Source: Saturnia japonica (Eukaryota > Arthropoda > Insecta > Lepidoptera > Saturniidae). From it: DNA of 64,000 nucleotides. Position numbers and translations under genes: made by a program. Location of the stretch: positions 16,306,001 to 16,370,000 of the forward strand of contig CM065304.1 of the NCBI GenBank assembly GCA_033032175.1, written 5' to 3'. Shown here in pieces: positions 10,740 to 21,504 of the stretch. Each line of letters begins with the position of its first letter. Positions within the stretch are counted from its first letter, which is position 1. A model generated the notes under the pieces. It did no database searches, was not told the origin of the DNA, and saw nothing but the letters and a program-made list of their open reading frames with translations.

Positions 10740-10822
10740 CGGTGAAGCTGTAAAAGCCGCAGCGGCTTTAGGGCCCATAAGGCTAACAGTGTAGTCAGTA
10801 ACAAAAAAAACAAAAAAAAAAA
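10740..10822 (+). other. Conserved retroelement 3' tail
   Basis: GGTGAAGCTGTAAAAGCC, then 'ggctttagggcccataaggctaacagt.tagtcagt', then an A-rich end. The same block is at 24561-24631, so this is the terminal sequence of a retroelement family. Confidence 0.75.
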
Positions 10823-11231
10823 CTTTGAATGTTCTTATATTTTTGTATCTTGGCAATGATTAAATCAATTACCTCGTAATAATCTTTGTTATTTTTAAGA
10901 TGAAAATAGCAATGTTTATGAACTAATTTTTTCTATAACAAATTCAAATAAAAAAAATACGATACATAGTTTTAGTTTAGTTTGCGGTAGGAAGTGAAGG
11001 ACGTCGTGTTTAAGTGCTAAGAGTATTTATTAGGAAAATTTCGAAAAATAGTCAAGAAGTTTCGTTAAATGACATCTATAGGAATATTGCAGCACTGAGT
11101 ACTAAGATCGCGTCTTAGTCTGCGCTCATAGAGACACAAAGCGTCAAAATTCAATAACAACAACAATTACTGCAAAATTGTTCAGATGTGATTAATGACC
11201 AAAAGAGGGTTGTCGAAGAAATACCAATGAA
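10823..11231. other. AT-rich stretch, possible LINE ORF1 remnant
   Basis: At 11080-11220 one frame reads IAALSTKIAS, then SALIETQSVKIQ and QQQLLQN, with two stops. This coiled-coil-like pattern could be ORF1 of the LINE that follows. The rest is unrecognised. Confidence 0.3.
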
Positions 11232-12880
11232 AAATGAACATTAGAAAAAAGTGGAAGTTTCATAAATTGTACAAATTAAATAATCAAAAATGTGACTACG
11301 ATACGTTTTCTTTCTATCGGTCTCAAGTTAAGTTTAATTGCACGCCCTATACTGCACATTTTAAATTTATGTATAAAGAATTGTTATTTTCCCGATGAAT
11401 AGAAGATTACGCGGGTTATTCCAGTACCTAAGAGAGGTGCAGGGTCTGAGATTAGTGGGTACATACCAATTGCTATACTGTTGGCCTTTGCTAAGGTTTT
11501 TGAATCAATTTTGCATTGTTGTCTTTATGCACAAATCGGCGCGCGACTGACGAATTGTCAACACGGTTTTCGACCGGGACGCAGTACGGACAGTAATTTG
11601 ATGTCGTTTGTTAATCACGCGACGACAGTTGTCGATGCTGGAGGTCAATTAGATGTGGCATACTTCGATTTTAGGAAAGCTTTTGATACTGATGACAACG
11701 ATATCCTTTTAACATATTGTGCTAAGTTTGGGTTTTCACCACATTTGCTAAGATTCTTGTCAAACTACCTGAGAAAACGTAGACAATATGTTGAATACGC
11801 TGGTTATACATCTAACACATATTATTCATACTCGGGTATAAGTCAAGGCAGTAATCTGAGACCCCTACAATTTATTATATTCATTAATGATCTTCCAAGC
11901 ATTACACATAATGCACAATGTTTGCTCTTCACAGATGACCTTTAAGATTTTCCTTCCTATTAAGAGTTTATCAGATTGTGAACTACTACAGAGTTCCATT
12001 GATAGAGTGACGGAATGGAGCAATGACAATAAATTATATTTCAATTTGGAAAAGTGTACTATAATGACGTATTGCCGAGTTCGCAATCCACTACTATACC
12101 CATATATAATTAATAATTCAGCACTGCAGCGGGTTGCACAGATGCGAGATCTTGGTGTTATTATGGTATCAGATTTAAGATTTAGACATCATATAGTGGA
12201 TATTTCCAAAAGAGCTTTTAAGTCTCTTGGTTTTATTTTGAGAGAATGTTATCGTAACGATATAAAGAGTATTGGTGCGATGAAAGTATTATATAATTCT
12301 CTGGTTCGCAGTCGTTTGGAATCAAGTTCAATAATTTGGAACCCTTACGAGTGAAATATGTTCATATGTTAGAGAAACTACAAAATAAATTTGTTAGGTT
12401 TCTCCATTTAAAACAATACGGTGTTTATCCTTACTTTCCTTTGATGTATCCGACGTTATTCTTATTGGGTATGATCGGCTACTATCGGTTGGAGGTGAGA
12501 AGAAACGTTGCATTAATTATGTATTTAATAAAGATATTGTGAGGCAAAATACATCAGCCAGATATTCTTGCCGATCTGAAGTTTTGCATCCCCAACGAAT
12601 ACATTATGCAGCGACATAAACCTGCGCTGCTGTCCGAGCCGCCAGCGCGAACTAATTTCTTAGCATATGCTCCAATCTCGAGAGGCATACGCATGGTGAA
12701 TCTTTTGTCTCAAGAAAGTGATAATTTCAGTGATAGTCTGATGAAACTCACAGAAAATGCGGATTTTCCTAGACATAAGAATAGGCAAGTTGCCTTGGAA
12801 AGTCGCTGCGCCAACGGGACCCCTGCAGAGTTGTACTCGCAAATAGCACGTGGCGCGCGACTTTGCACAGTATAGAATTG
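11232..12880 (+). pseudogene. Jockey-like LINE ORF2 remnant (reverse transcriptase)
   Basis: Non-LTR reverse transcriptase that copies element RNA at a nicked target. A linker piece (DYDTFSFYRSQVK) is followed after a deletion by the RT from 11402: RVIPVPKRGAG, IPIAILLAFAKVFE, NCQHGFRPGRST, then VAYFDFRKAFD (first catalytic Asp region) and YSGISQGSNLRPLQFIIFIN. The catalytic box reads FTDDL where the family has FADD. Frameshifts follow near 11945, 12350 and 12540. The C-terminal part continues as VEWSNDNKLYFN-type and LEKLQNKFVRFLHLK segments, then RTNFLAYAPISRGIRMVN to about 12875. No endonuclease domain is present. It is related to the LINE at 42.0-44.4 kb (shared FAKVFE and INDL motifs). 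Confidence 0.8.
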
Positions 12881-13199
12881 TAAAGAAAAAAACCCGGTTT
12901 TAACGGTTTCTGAAATGTTAAATAATTTAAGGTATATGAAAATAAATAAAGGCATTTTTGGAGTTAGGGCAGTAAATACTGTATAGGAACTGTATATAAG
13001 ACGAGCCGATTGGCGACTCGCCGTCATTCCATTTTCGAACTTCACCACTGCTATGGAACTTGACCAATATTGTAACCACATGTAACCGCCATAAGAAAAA
13101 GTTTCTGCCTCGCCTCCAGCAGCCCTGCCGTGAAGATTTTAACTGCATTTTTATTTTGAAGCGGATTCGAAAGGAAGACTTGGAGTCCCCCGTAGTGGG
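12881..13199. other. No gene recognised; TATA-like motif
   Basis: TGTATATAAGACGAGCC at about 12991 followed by GC-richer sequence could be a promoter or LTR remnant. No inverted TG..CA ends or partner LTR were found. Confidence 0.25.
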
Positions 13200-15060
13200 T
13201 ATTCCATAGATGATATATATTCTCTCTGACTTTTTTGTAGGTCTTTTAAAATAAAACTCAATATAACACGCCTATAGGGACTCCCTATAATAAAACACTG
13301 ATGATAAAAAACTGTGCACTGGATTTACTTCAATTTCATTAGAGCTCACTATTCCTGTATTTATACATGTCATTTATACCTCATTTTGATTTAGTACTAG
13401 GGATCAAAACTACAGAATTTGTACAGTAGATCATGTAAAGTGTTGGATGTTCATATTAATAAGTCTTTGTTTGTAATTTCCGTCAGTTCTTTCACGTAGT
13501 GTCTTTTCCATCTTTTATTTATTAATTTTATTTTCTTTTCTTTTGAGATATTCTCAAATGTCCAAACTTTTCCTAGGGGTACAAACGATTGCACAATGAT
13601 TCCCGATTACAGTTTTGTGAAATTTTGAGAATTGACTGAATCCAGCCCTATTTCATAAACACTTTTAAAGTGCGTTTATTTTCTTATCCTTTGAGATATT
13701 TTCGAGATTCAAAGCATTTCCTGCGGGTACAAACGATTGCACGACGATTCCTGTTTAAAGTTTGTTGAAATTTTGAAAATTGAGAAAATTCAATTTTACG
13801 AAAATTTCAGGTGCGATTATTTTCTTTTCTTATGAGATATTCTCAAATGTCCAAGTTTTGCCTAGGGGTACAAACGATTGCACAATGATTCCAGATTACA
13901 GTTTTGTGAAATTTTGAGAATTGACTGAATCCAGCCCTATTTCATAAACACTTTTAAAGTGCGTTTATTTTCTTATCCTTTGAGATATTTTCGAGATTCA
14001 AAGCATTTCCTGCGGGTACAAACGATTGCACGACGATTCCTGTTTAAAGTTAGTTGAAATTTAGAAAATTGAGAAAATTAAATTTTATGAAAATTTCAGG
14101 TGCGATTATTTTCTTTTCTTATGAGATATTTTCAAATGTCCAAGTTTTGCCTAGGGGTACAAACGTTTGCACGACGAACTCAGTACACAGGTTTTCTATA
14201 TATTGTAAATTAAAGCTCTTAAAATTTCGATTTTTTTAAAAGTCGTGTAACTTTTTTGTATTTTAAGATAGGCAAAAATTAAAAGAGGTACAAACGTGTG
14301 CAAGCTAACTGGAATCTGAATCCGTTGGTATAATTTTGATAACTCAAAGTGGGGTACGGGTCAAATTTTGGAAATGCAATAACTTTTTTCAGTTTGGGTT
14401 GACGAAACGAAAATGAAAAAGGTTCAAATGGGTACAAACGATTGCACGACAATTCCTGTTTAAAGATAGTCGAAATTTTGAAAATTAAGAAAATTCATCT
14501 GTATGAAAAATTTCAGGTGCATTTATTTTCTTTTCTATTGTGATATTCTCAATGTTCAAAGTGTTTTCTAGGGGTATAAACGATTGCATGACGACTTCTA
14601 TTTAGATTTTTACGAAATGTTTATTCAGCACTTTTCACAAATATTTTTAAAGTACGTTTATTTTCTTATTTTTTGGAATATTTTAATTATTCAAAGCGTT
14701 TCCTGAAGGCAAAAACTATTGCACGACAAACGCCGTTTACAGATATTCTATATTTTGTAAAATAAGCCTGTTATAATTTTCTAAATATTGAACACTCTGT
14801 AACTTTTTTGGCTTTGAAGATAAACAAATATTAAAGGAGGTACAAACGTGTACAAGCAATTTAGAATCAGAATCCGTTAGCATAATTTTGATATCTCAAA
14901 GTGGGGTGCTGGTCAAATTTTGAAAACGCAATAACTTTTTTCAGTTTGAGGTACAAACGAAAATGAAAGTGGTACAAACGGGTACAAACGAAGCACTATC
15001 GAATGGTATCATCAAATTTTTTTTTTTTGCAAAGTCGGGTGCCAAGTTCACATAGGTATT
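13200..15060 (-). mobile_element. Helitron-like element, family H1 copy B (inverted)
   Basis: Read on the minus strand this matches copy A from 15057 (ACCTATGTGAACTTGGCACC) through the CGTTTGTAC array to about 13548, then 'acctacaaaaaagtcagagag' near 13250 in place of copy A's 'gatctacaaaaaagtccaggag'. The terminal hairpin and CTAG are missing, so it is truncated at the 13.2 kb side. Its array contains an extra duplicated 289-bp block (13621 and about 13910) compared with the regular order in copy A. Confidence 0.75.
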
Positions 15061-15390
15061 TTTATATCAACAGATAATTTTATTTCAGAATTTTTTTTTT
15101 TAACTTTTGACATGTACTCCATGCATTATTTGTCAAAACTTCAAAATTATTTCTCAAATAAATTTACCTGACGATTGTAAAATCGGTCCTTAATTGAAAA
15201 ATATATATTTCATCTGAAACAGTTGAGCTTGCCAACTTGACCTTAAGTCCAACAAGAAAATGACTTTTTCTTCACTGTGATAACCATTAAATAATGAAGC
15301 TTCAGTGAACTGTTTTCCTGTAGTGCTAGTTTATATGGAGATACTCAAATGGAAAGTTTTTTTTAATTCCTTATAAGTATGTTTTATGGG
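15061..15390. other. AT-rich, nothing recognised
   Basis: No open frame of note and no repeat signature identified. Confidence 0.3.
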
Positions 15391-15570
15391 ATATCTCACC
15401 TGATACCAAGTGACGATGTGGCCTTCTTAGATGGTAATACTCGTAGTGAGTGCTTAGGGGCTGGCTCTCGAGTGCAACTGCCGGAACACTCCTATAGGTG
15501 CTTGGTGACATATTTTCAACATCAGGGTTGTCGCTAGCGAGGTGGGTGTTAGAAAATACCCCCTGAAAAC
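15391..15570. repeat. Interspersed repeat R1
   Basis: ATATCTCACCTGATACCAAG, 'tgacgatgtggcc', 'ggctctcgagtgcaactgccggaacac' and 'aggtgcttggtgaca' recur in order at 31630-31800, 56690-56900 and (start only) 62555-62610. It is a multicopy element of unknown class. Confidence 0.65.
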
Positions 15571-15595
15571 TTTCTGCAAAGTTTTATTTTAATGT

Positions 15596-15900
15596 TTTTT
15601 TTATACAGCAAAGGTGGCAAACAAGCATACGGTACGCCTGATGGTAAGCGGCTACCGTAGCCTATGGACGTTTGCTCGCCGTTGGAACACAACACTTGGT
15701 TATTTGGCTGTGATCTTTTGTAGCGTGGAGTTATTCCGTCAGTCAGACTGCTACAATTAGGGAGACATCTCCAAAGAAATTTCTCTGTGCCCTAGCTCTT
15801 ATAAAATACCTTCCTCCCCCTTCCCCCAAGGAGCTCTGGAAACCCTACTCACAGCAGGAACACAACACTAGGTTATTTGGCTGCGATCTGCTGTAGATGT
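15596..15900 (-). repeat. Interspersed repeat R2, retroposon-like
   Basis: It starts with a T-rich run, then 'acagcaaaggtggcaaacaagcatacgg', CCTGATGGTAAGCGGCTACC and 'tatggacg', followed by 'aggagctctggaaacc' and 'gaaatttctctgtgccct'. Copies occur at 25035, 25398 and 30775. Read on the minus strand it ends in an A run, so it is probably the 3' end of a retroposon. Confidence 0.6.
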
Positions 15901-16479
15901 GTCAGATGTACTTTTAACTTGAATTTGTACACCTGTCAATCTCTAAATCCAATTTGATTTTAAGTGGTGATGTGATTTAAGATCGGAATACACTGTAAAC
16001 CTATATAGACAGTGCGTGCGACTGCTCAAACACTCTGATAGGTGCATCACAGACTAGATTTAGAAAATATAATGTTTCGGAACGTTGCGTTAATTAACAT
16101 TTTTCTTTTCTTTTTTCCACATGTAGCCTCCCGCGGTGTAGCCCACCGGGGCTTGCCGCTAACGTCTAAATCTTCATCTCAAGGCCGAAAAACTATGAAA
16201 TGGAACATGCTTTTCAAAAAGTAATGTTCCATAACGACAAATATTTTGCCTTGATATGATGACCAATAAATAATCCATCAGTTCTACGTATTAACGTATA
16301 TCAAGAAGACTGATGTGCAGAATACTTAATGTTAAGAATGAAATACCTTTGCATCTCGCTTTTTAAAGTTAATATATTATTTTTTTATATCAGAATGAAA
16401 TTTTTCCATCAATTATTTTAATTCTTATAATCTATAATTTTATGAAATTTAAATGAATTCAATTTTGCATATAATAATA
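15901..16479. other. No gene recognised
   Basis: A weak R1-like piece ('taagtggtgatgtgattt') lies near 15960. The rest is AT-rich without motifs. Confidence 0.35.
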
Positions 16480-16510
16480 TTAAGTCCTTACATATGAAAT
16501 TAGCGTTTTA
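16480..16510 (+). mobile_element. Isolated mariner terminal repeat
   Basis: TTAAGTCCTTACATATGAAA differs at one base from the ends of the mariner at 50513-51713 and is preceded by TA. No transposase or opposite end follows, so only one end survives. Confidence 0.7.
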
Positions 16511-16714
16511 AATGGTAAAAGTAAAATTAAAAAAATGAAAGTGTGTGCGTGTGTAACCTTTACGCGCGATTGAAGTAAAACTTCTTTGGCGTTGACGGCA
16601 TACATATATCACTGAAATTATTAAATTTTATTATTGAATATTTATATATTTAGAGATTTTCAAAAAACTTTGTACATAATTTAAAATATTTTTTTTTTAA
16701 ACTATTAAATTTTT

Positions 16715-17050
16715 ATTCACTTTATTGGAATCCGCATCAATCCGGACACATACTTCTGTCATGTTTTCTTCCTTTTCAAACACCAAAACTTTCGTCTTCT
16801 TTGCATTTACTTTCATTCCCTTTCTTTCCAAAGCCTCATTCAAACTTGATCATCAGCATAAAGAAGACATTTGACAAGTAACTTGTTCATTCTCAGTCCA
16901 CAATCACTCTCTTTCAAATGTTTTAGACAATTATCCATGAATAGGTTGAACAGCCATGGAGACGCTACACATCCCTGTCTGATAGATAGATACCCCTTTG
17001 GATATCAAACCATTCAGTGTATACTCCATTTATTCTAAGGATTAAAACCA
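16715..17050 (-). pseudogene. LINE reverse transcriptase fragment
   Basis: Minus-strand translation gives WFDIQRG, a diverged 'SPWLFN' region, NCLKHLKESDCGLRMNKLL, then LMLMIK in place of the YADD box region, and SKCKEDES/KGRKHDRS. The order matches the same LINE family at 59.40-59.70 kb (VKCLLYADDQVLL, then VNANITKVMVFKKEES). It is heavily shifted and internally deleted. Confidence 0.65.
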
Positions 17051-17262
17051 AGGAAGGTCGAAAAAAAAATCAGTTTTAGCGTAATAACTAATAATAATAA
17101 TAATAGCGTAATAATAAGCCCATGTATGGCATATATGCCAATTTTACGTACTTTACGTCACACCAAATGTGTGACCTAGTGAACCGAAAGGTTCTTCTTT
17201 ATATAATGGCAACGTGTATGTAAACACAATTTCGCCAATGTCACGTATGAAATGATTTAAGG

Positions 17263-17566
17263 CAGGGACTAGCAACCTTTTTGATCTAAGAGCAAATTTT
17301 TTTTTTTTTTATAATAAATATTTTAATAAAAAAAAGTAACGATTTTATATACATCAGACGCATCGTGTTCGTTTGTATTGCATTAAAAACGTCGTAGACA
17401 AGTATTCGACATTAAAAAAAAATCGGTTTAGTATGTACTACCATTTTATTAAAATTAATTTAATAACAATATACCTTTTGATGAAAGAAAGTTGATAAAA
17501 TGAATTCAATTTTAGAAATGCTTGGCGGGCCACGGTTGGCCCGCGGGCCGTGGTTGCTTACCCCTG
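17263..17566. mobile_element. hAT-type MITE, 304 bp, perfect 8-bp target duplication
   Basis: The ends are CAGGGACTAGCAACC and the complement of CAGGGGTAAGCAACC. ATTTAAGG flanks it on both sides (17255-17262 and 17567-17574). The GC-rich inner block GGCCACGGTTGGCCCGCGGG near the right end is typical of hAT-derived short elements. No coding. Confidence 0.88.
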
Positions 17567-17574
17567 ATTTAAGG

Positions 17575-20330
17575 GTTTGGTTAATGCCGCCCTTAATGTA
17601 TAATATGTTTTATGTAGTTTTTTTTAATTTATAGTTATGTAAGTTTACTTTTAGTATAAAAAAGTGAAAAATTAATAAGTGTTAATAGGAGTTTTTTTTT
17701 AAATATATTTAGAAAAGTCGTAACTGCGCTCGTAATTAGTAAAATAAAAAAAAATGTGTGTGTGTACCAGAGTACACAGGTAAGAAGTGAAACTTCTTTA
17801 CGACATATCATTTTTCTACTATTTGCAACTTCACGAAAATGGGGTAGATAAGGCTTAAGCCTTAAGAAAAACAATTTTTTCCGTATTAAATTAAAGCTAT
17901 TTTATTATTATAGACATGCATACAATTAATGAGTAATTTATTTTATCATTGTTCTTAATATAATATCATTGCTATTTATTTATTGTATTATATTTACAAG
18001 TTATGAATAAATAAGTTTTTAGAATTAATAATGTTCACTAGATTTACAGTCATATTTATTAATACTTGCTAATTTTAACAGATTTATATACATTCACTGA
18101 TACTTACAATCAAAAAGTGAGGTTAACCTCAAATAAATATTAAAATCATGCTCATACGTGTTGAATTTATAAAACGAAATATATAATCACTCTCACTTTT
18201 CTTGTAAATTCACTTAAATTTGAATAAGTCTTTTTATTTTATCACTTTCAAATTAATATATTGTTATTCTTATTTCAAACCAAACTTCAAAACTAATATA
18301 TTGTTGTTATTATTATAATATATTACATTATATTCTTTACGTCACTATACTAAACTTTGATAAAAAAAACAACATGGCGCGTAACCGAAAAACGTGACGA
18401 TTGCTACAAAATTTCTCCCATACGTCGATAAAGAAGTTTCACTTCAAAAGTTTCACTTCAATAAGTCTAATCTCGTTGAAAAATAAATGGATTAGCTAAA
18501 ATTTATGTTTCAGTTTATTGGTTAGAATTGCAAAATTATTAATATAATATTTCATTCCATTGAGAACACATCAAAAAGTTCATAGAAGTCTGACATTGAA
18601 AACTTATTTTTCATTAAATTCAAGATATATTTTTCACATTATTATTTTATAATTTTACTTACTATGAGAAGTTTCGATATGAGCAGTATTCATTACGTCC
18701 AATAAAAACTTTTTAAAAGGAGTTTTTTTTTACTTTAATACTAAACTGACTGGAATAGCGAAATCAAACACTCTTCTATTTTAAATTATCAATCACCTAT
18801 TAACATTTATCGTTTCACTTTATACAGATAAAAACGCTGGTGTTTTACTTAAGCTTAGAAATAAATTGATTATTCGGTTAAAATTATTACTAAAATAAGG
18901 ATGGAGTTGATGAATTTCAAGTGTATATATATATATACATAGATATTTATTTACACAGGACAATATTTTTTATTTTAACATCTAAATGTTAGACATTGAT
19001 ATATTTAATATTATTTATGACATTTAATTACACCTATACATACATATTTTTGTAACGAGTTCTCTGACGGCAGCTATAGCGTATGGCTGACGTGGGCAAA
19101 CTCTGAACAATTGGAATTTGAATAGTAATAGTTTTACAACTATAGGTTATGACATGATATTAATAAACAAAATGAAATGAATAAATTAATAATATATAAT
19201 ATGAATGAATATAATGAAATATTGTAATACATATATATCTTAATGTCAGGAATATACTCTTGTTTTATTTTATATGACGTATGATTGAAATGATCTGAAA
19301 TTTATCAACTCAATAACTTTTATTATATTTAATACACTAGTGTTTACTTTTATGCATGCATTGAAATTTCATTTATATGTAATTTAATATTTTTCAATAA
19401 ATAAAATGATATTTAATACTTTAGAATTATAAATAGTTTTAATTACCAGTTCCTTATTAATAAACTTATTTATTTTCACAAATTTGGATATTTTTTGTTG
19501 CTATATAAACTGTTTGAGCATTACAATTAATGATTGATGAGTACATATTGTATCGTATTTTAATTATAACTTAGTGCAATATCATAATAATATAAATCTA
19601 AATTACATTTAAACTAATTATACTATCTATGGATTTAGATAATGTAAGTATATTCTCAATGATGTAGATAATAACAAGTTACATTTTCGAAGAGAAAATA
19701 TCTTTAGCCGCGTTGAGCAATTTTTAATAGGGTAAAAACTTATGGGTTCGCTTGATCTTGGCGTCACCGATGACTTCGACATGGTTGTGGCTTATTGCGC
19801 TTGCGTCAGACTAGCGACGCGCAGTACAGCGGCCTGTGCACATGTATACGCATATATACACTAAATACATTGTATATACTCGAATGTATCATATGCGTGA
19901 TTGATTTTTTGGATTGGTAAAATCTTGTGATTTCGCGTCACCGACATGCTCTGCAAATAATAATTGATTTAAAAATTCAAAATTGAGTTTTCATTTTGTT
20001 AGCAGTCATTACTGTTGCGTTTTTTTTTTTCTTTAGTGATATGAGATATATAAGTAAGTCAATGTATATAATATTGGTTATAGTATTTAAAAATAATATT
20101 TTTTTATAACGAAAGCACCATTGACAAGCTATACTTATAATAATTACATCTTAGTTCGCGGGTACAAGGCAATACGGGACAGGAAATGCTGATCACAGCT
20201 TGTAACTGTAATACCACGGGAAGAGGTAACGTATTTTAATACCGATTGATTTTCAATTCTAGTAATTGATTATATAAGAACAGTAATTACAGCAAAGGCC
20301 AGTGGTCAGTCATCGCACCGTGGGTCGATA
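17575..20330. other. Very AT-rich stretch, no gene
   Basis: Nothing protein-coding is recognised. Two inverted pieces carry GAAGTGAAACTTC (17785-17800 direct, 18431-18450 inverted), with a related GAAGTAAAACTTCTTT at 16572. A TA microsatellite lies at 18925-18942. A GC-richer patch at 19690-19960 has GCGTCACCGA twice (about 19763 and 19936). Confidence 0.45.
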
Positions 20331-20469
20331 AGGTGGATCCAAAAACTATCAAATAAACTAAACACATAGTAATAATGACGTTAACTGCGGTGTCACGAAA
20401 TCAGATATATGTTCTAGGCATTATGATGTGCTTGGAGAATTGCGATCTCTCGATGTTCGAAAGGTCCGG

Positions 20470-20850
20470 ATGGTCTACCAGCGGTAGGTAGTTATCAAAA
20501 AATGTGGAGCTGAGTTATCTCCAGCATTAAAACACCTATACCGGCTATCCTAACTCTCTGGGGTCTTGCCTCAGGTTTGGATAGAAGCTAATGTGCAACT
20601 GATTCCCAATAAAGGGGACTGGTCGGACTCTTAACAATTATCGCCTAATCGGAGTAACTTCAATACTATGCAAAATCATCGAGCGGATTATCAACTCCCA
20701 GCTTGTCCGCTACTTAGAGGTTCACTTTTTGTTAAGCGATCTTCAATATGGCTTTCGCCAGAACCAAATTGACGGGTAGTCTTCTAGTATACGTATTGCA
20801 TCGCTGGGGGAGGCGATTAATAAGCACGGCGAGGATATCCAATCCAATCA
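20470..20850 (+). pseudogene. LINE reverse transcriptase N-terminal fragment
   Basis: Translation in shifting frames gives GAELSPALKHLYRLS, LPQVWIEANVQLIPNKGD, then 'NNYRLIGVTSILCKIIERII', NSQLVRYLEVH, LLSDLQYGFRQNQ and, after a stop, SIRIASLGEAINKHGE. These are the fingers-domain motifs of a CR1/jockey-like non-LTR RT ('NYRPI', 'QYGFR'). It ends before the catalytic DFxKAFD box. Confidence 0.75.
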
Positions 20851-21315
20851 ATCCGAAAACCGTAAATTAATAATTACAACCATAACAAAATTCCCGTTTA
20901 TATACCTACAGTTGTTAAACTATAATTACATCTATATAAGAAGATAACACTTCATTATATAGTTTATCTTTTCTTTAGAATTTTTCAGTGCTTTCTTCAG
21001 TACGACTCGCACTTGGCCAGTTTTTTTTTTATTGTAGTATGACGAAGCGATGGCATTGTACCTACCTGCATGGTGGTACATCGCAAAATCTCTTCACTTT
21101 ATGTTTGAAGGACCCGATATTGTAAGAAAGGAACTCACTGGCCGGGAAGAGGTTCATCACCTTCACGCAATAGCGAAATTATTTTTTTGTGTCGAGGTGG
21201 ATGTTATTATAATGTTGTGGCTCAGAAGCCTCCAGCGCGCTTGGTTCTATTATGAAAAAGAAAAGATTGAACAGTTATTTAGAACACTCTCTATGATATT
21301 GACAGTAGAACACGC
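20851..21315. other. Repeat-derived, unrecognised
   Basis: CAGTACGACTCGCACTTGGC followed by a T run at 20998-21031 looks like the poly(A)-tailed end of a minus-strand retroposon. The 90-residue open frame after 21050 resembles no known family. Confidence 0.35.
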
Positions 21316-21504
21316 TCAGTAAGACCTGTTAATGTGACAGACATTGACACCTCTATGTCCTGCGCAGCTGAATCTGCTCGATGTACCTACTTTGTAACGG
21401 GAATCGTTTACAATGAAGACAGCTCGTCTCTGCAACCAATCCAGTGTCCTAAGCGTCGAGGAGGTATTTCGCGGATTCGTCTTGGAGACACAAACTGTAT
21501 TCAT
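21316..21504 (-). pseudogene. CR1-like LINE C-terminal scrap
   Basis: The minus strand reads RTLDWLQRRAVFIVNDSRY, which resembles the 'LDxxQRRAxRIVxD' thumb motif of CR1-like RTs; the + strand fragment at 41.53-41.99 kb carries the same region (DALDRL, RQAVRNVYDADV). Short and diverged. Confidence 0.5.

Larger units (their letters stand above)
9115..10822 (+). mobile_element. ORF1-only non-LTR retroelement (no ORF2)
   Basis: The order is ORF1 (9119-10097, frameshifted), about 640 bp of GC-rich sequence, a 3' UTR tail and a poly(A)-like end at 10801-10822. Jockey-type elements normally have ORF2 (endonuclease plus RT) directly after ORF1, but here no APE or RT motif follows the ORF1 stop. The tail GGTGAAGCTGTAAAAGCC is shared with 24.56 kb, which shows it is a real family 3' end. 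Either ORF2 was deleted, or this is an ORF1-plus-UTR type comparable in layout to Drosophila HeT-A. Confidence 0.6.

Noticed and set aside
12980..13140. LTR retrotransposon promoter region
   Set aside because: Only a TATA-like motif is visible; no second LTR, primer-binding site or polyprotein was found.
21050..21322. 90-residue open frame as a host gene
   Set aside because: No motif, flanked by retroposon tail and LINE scrap; no splice context.
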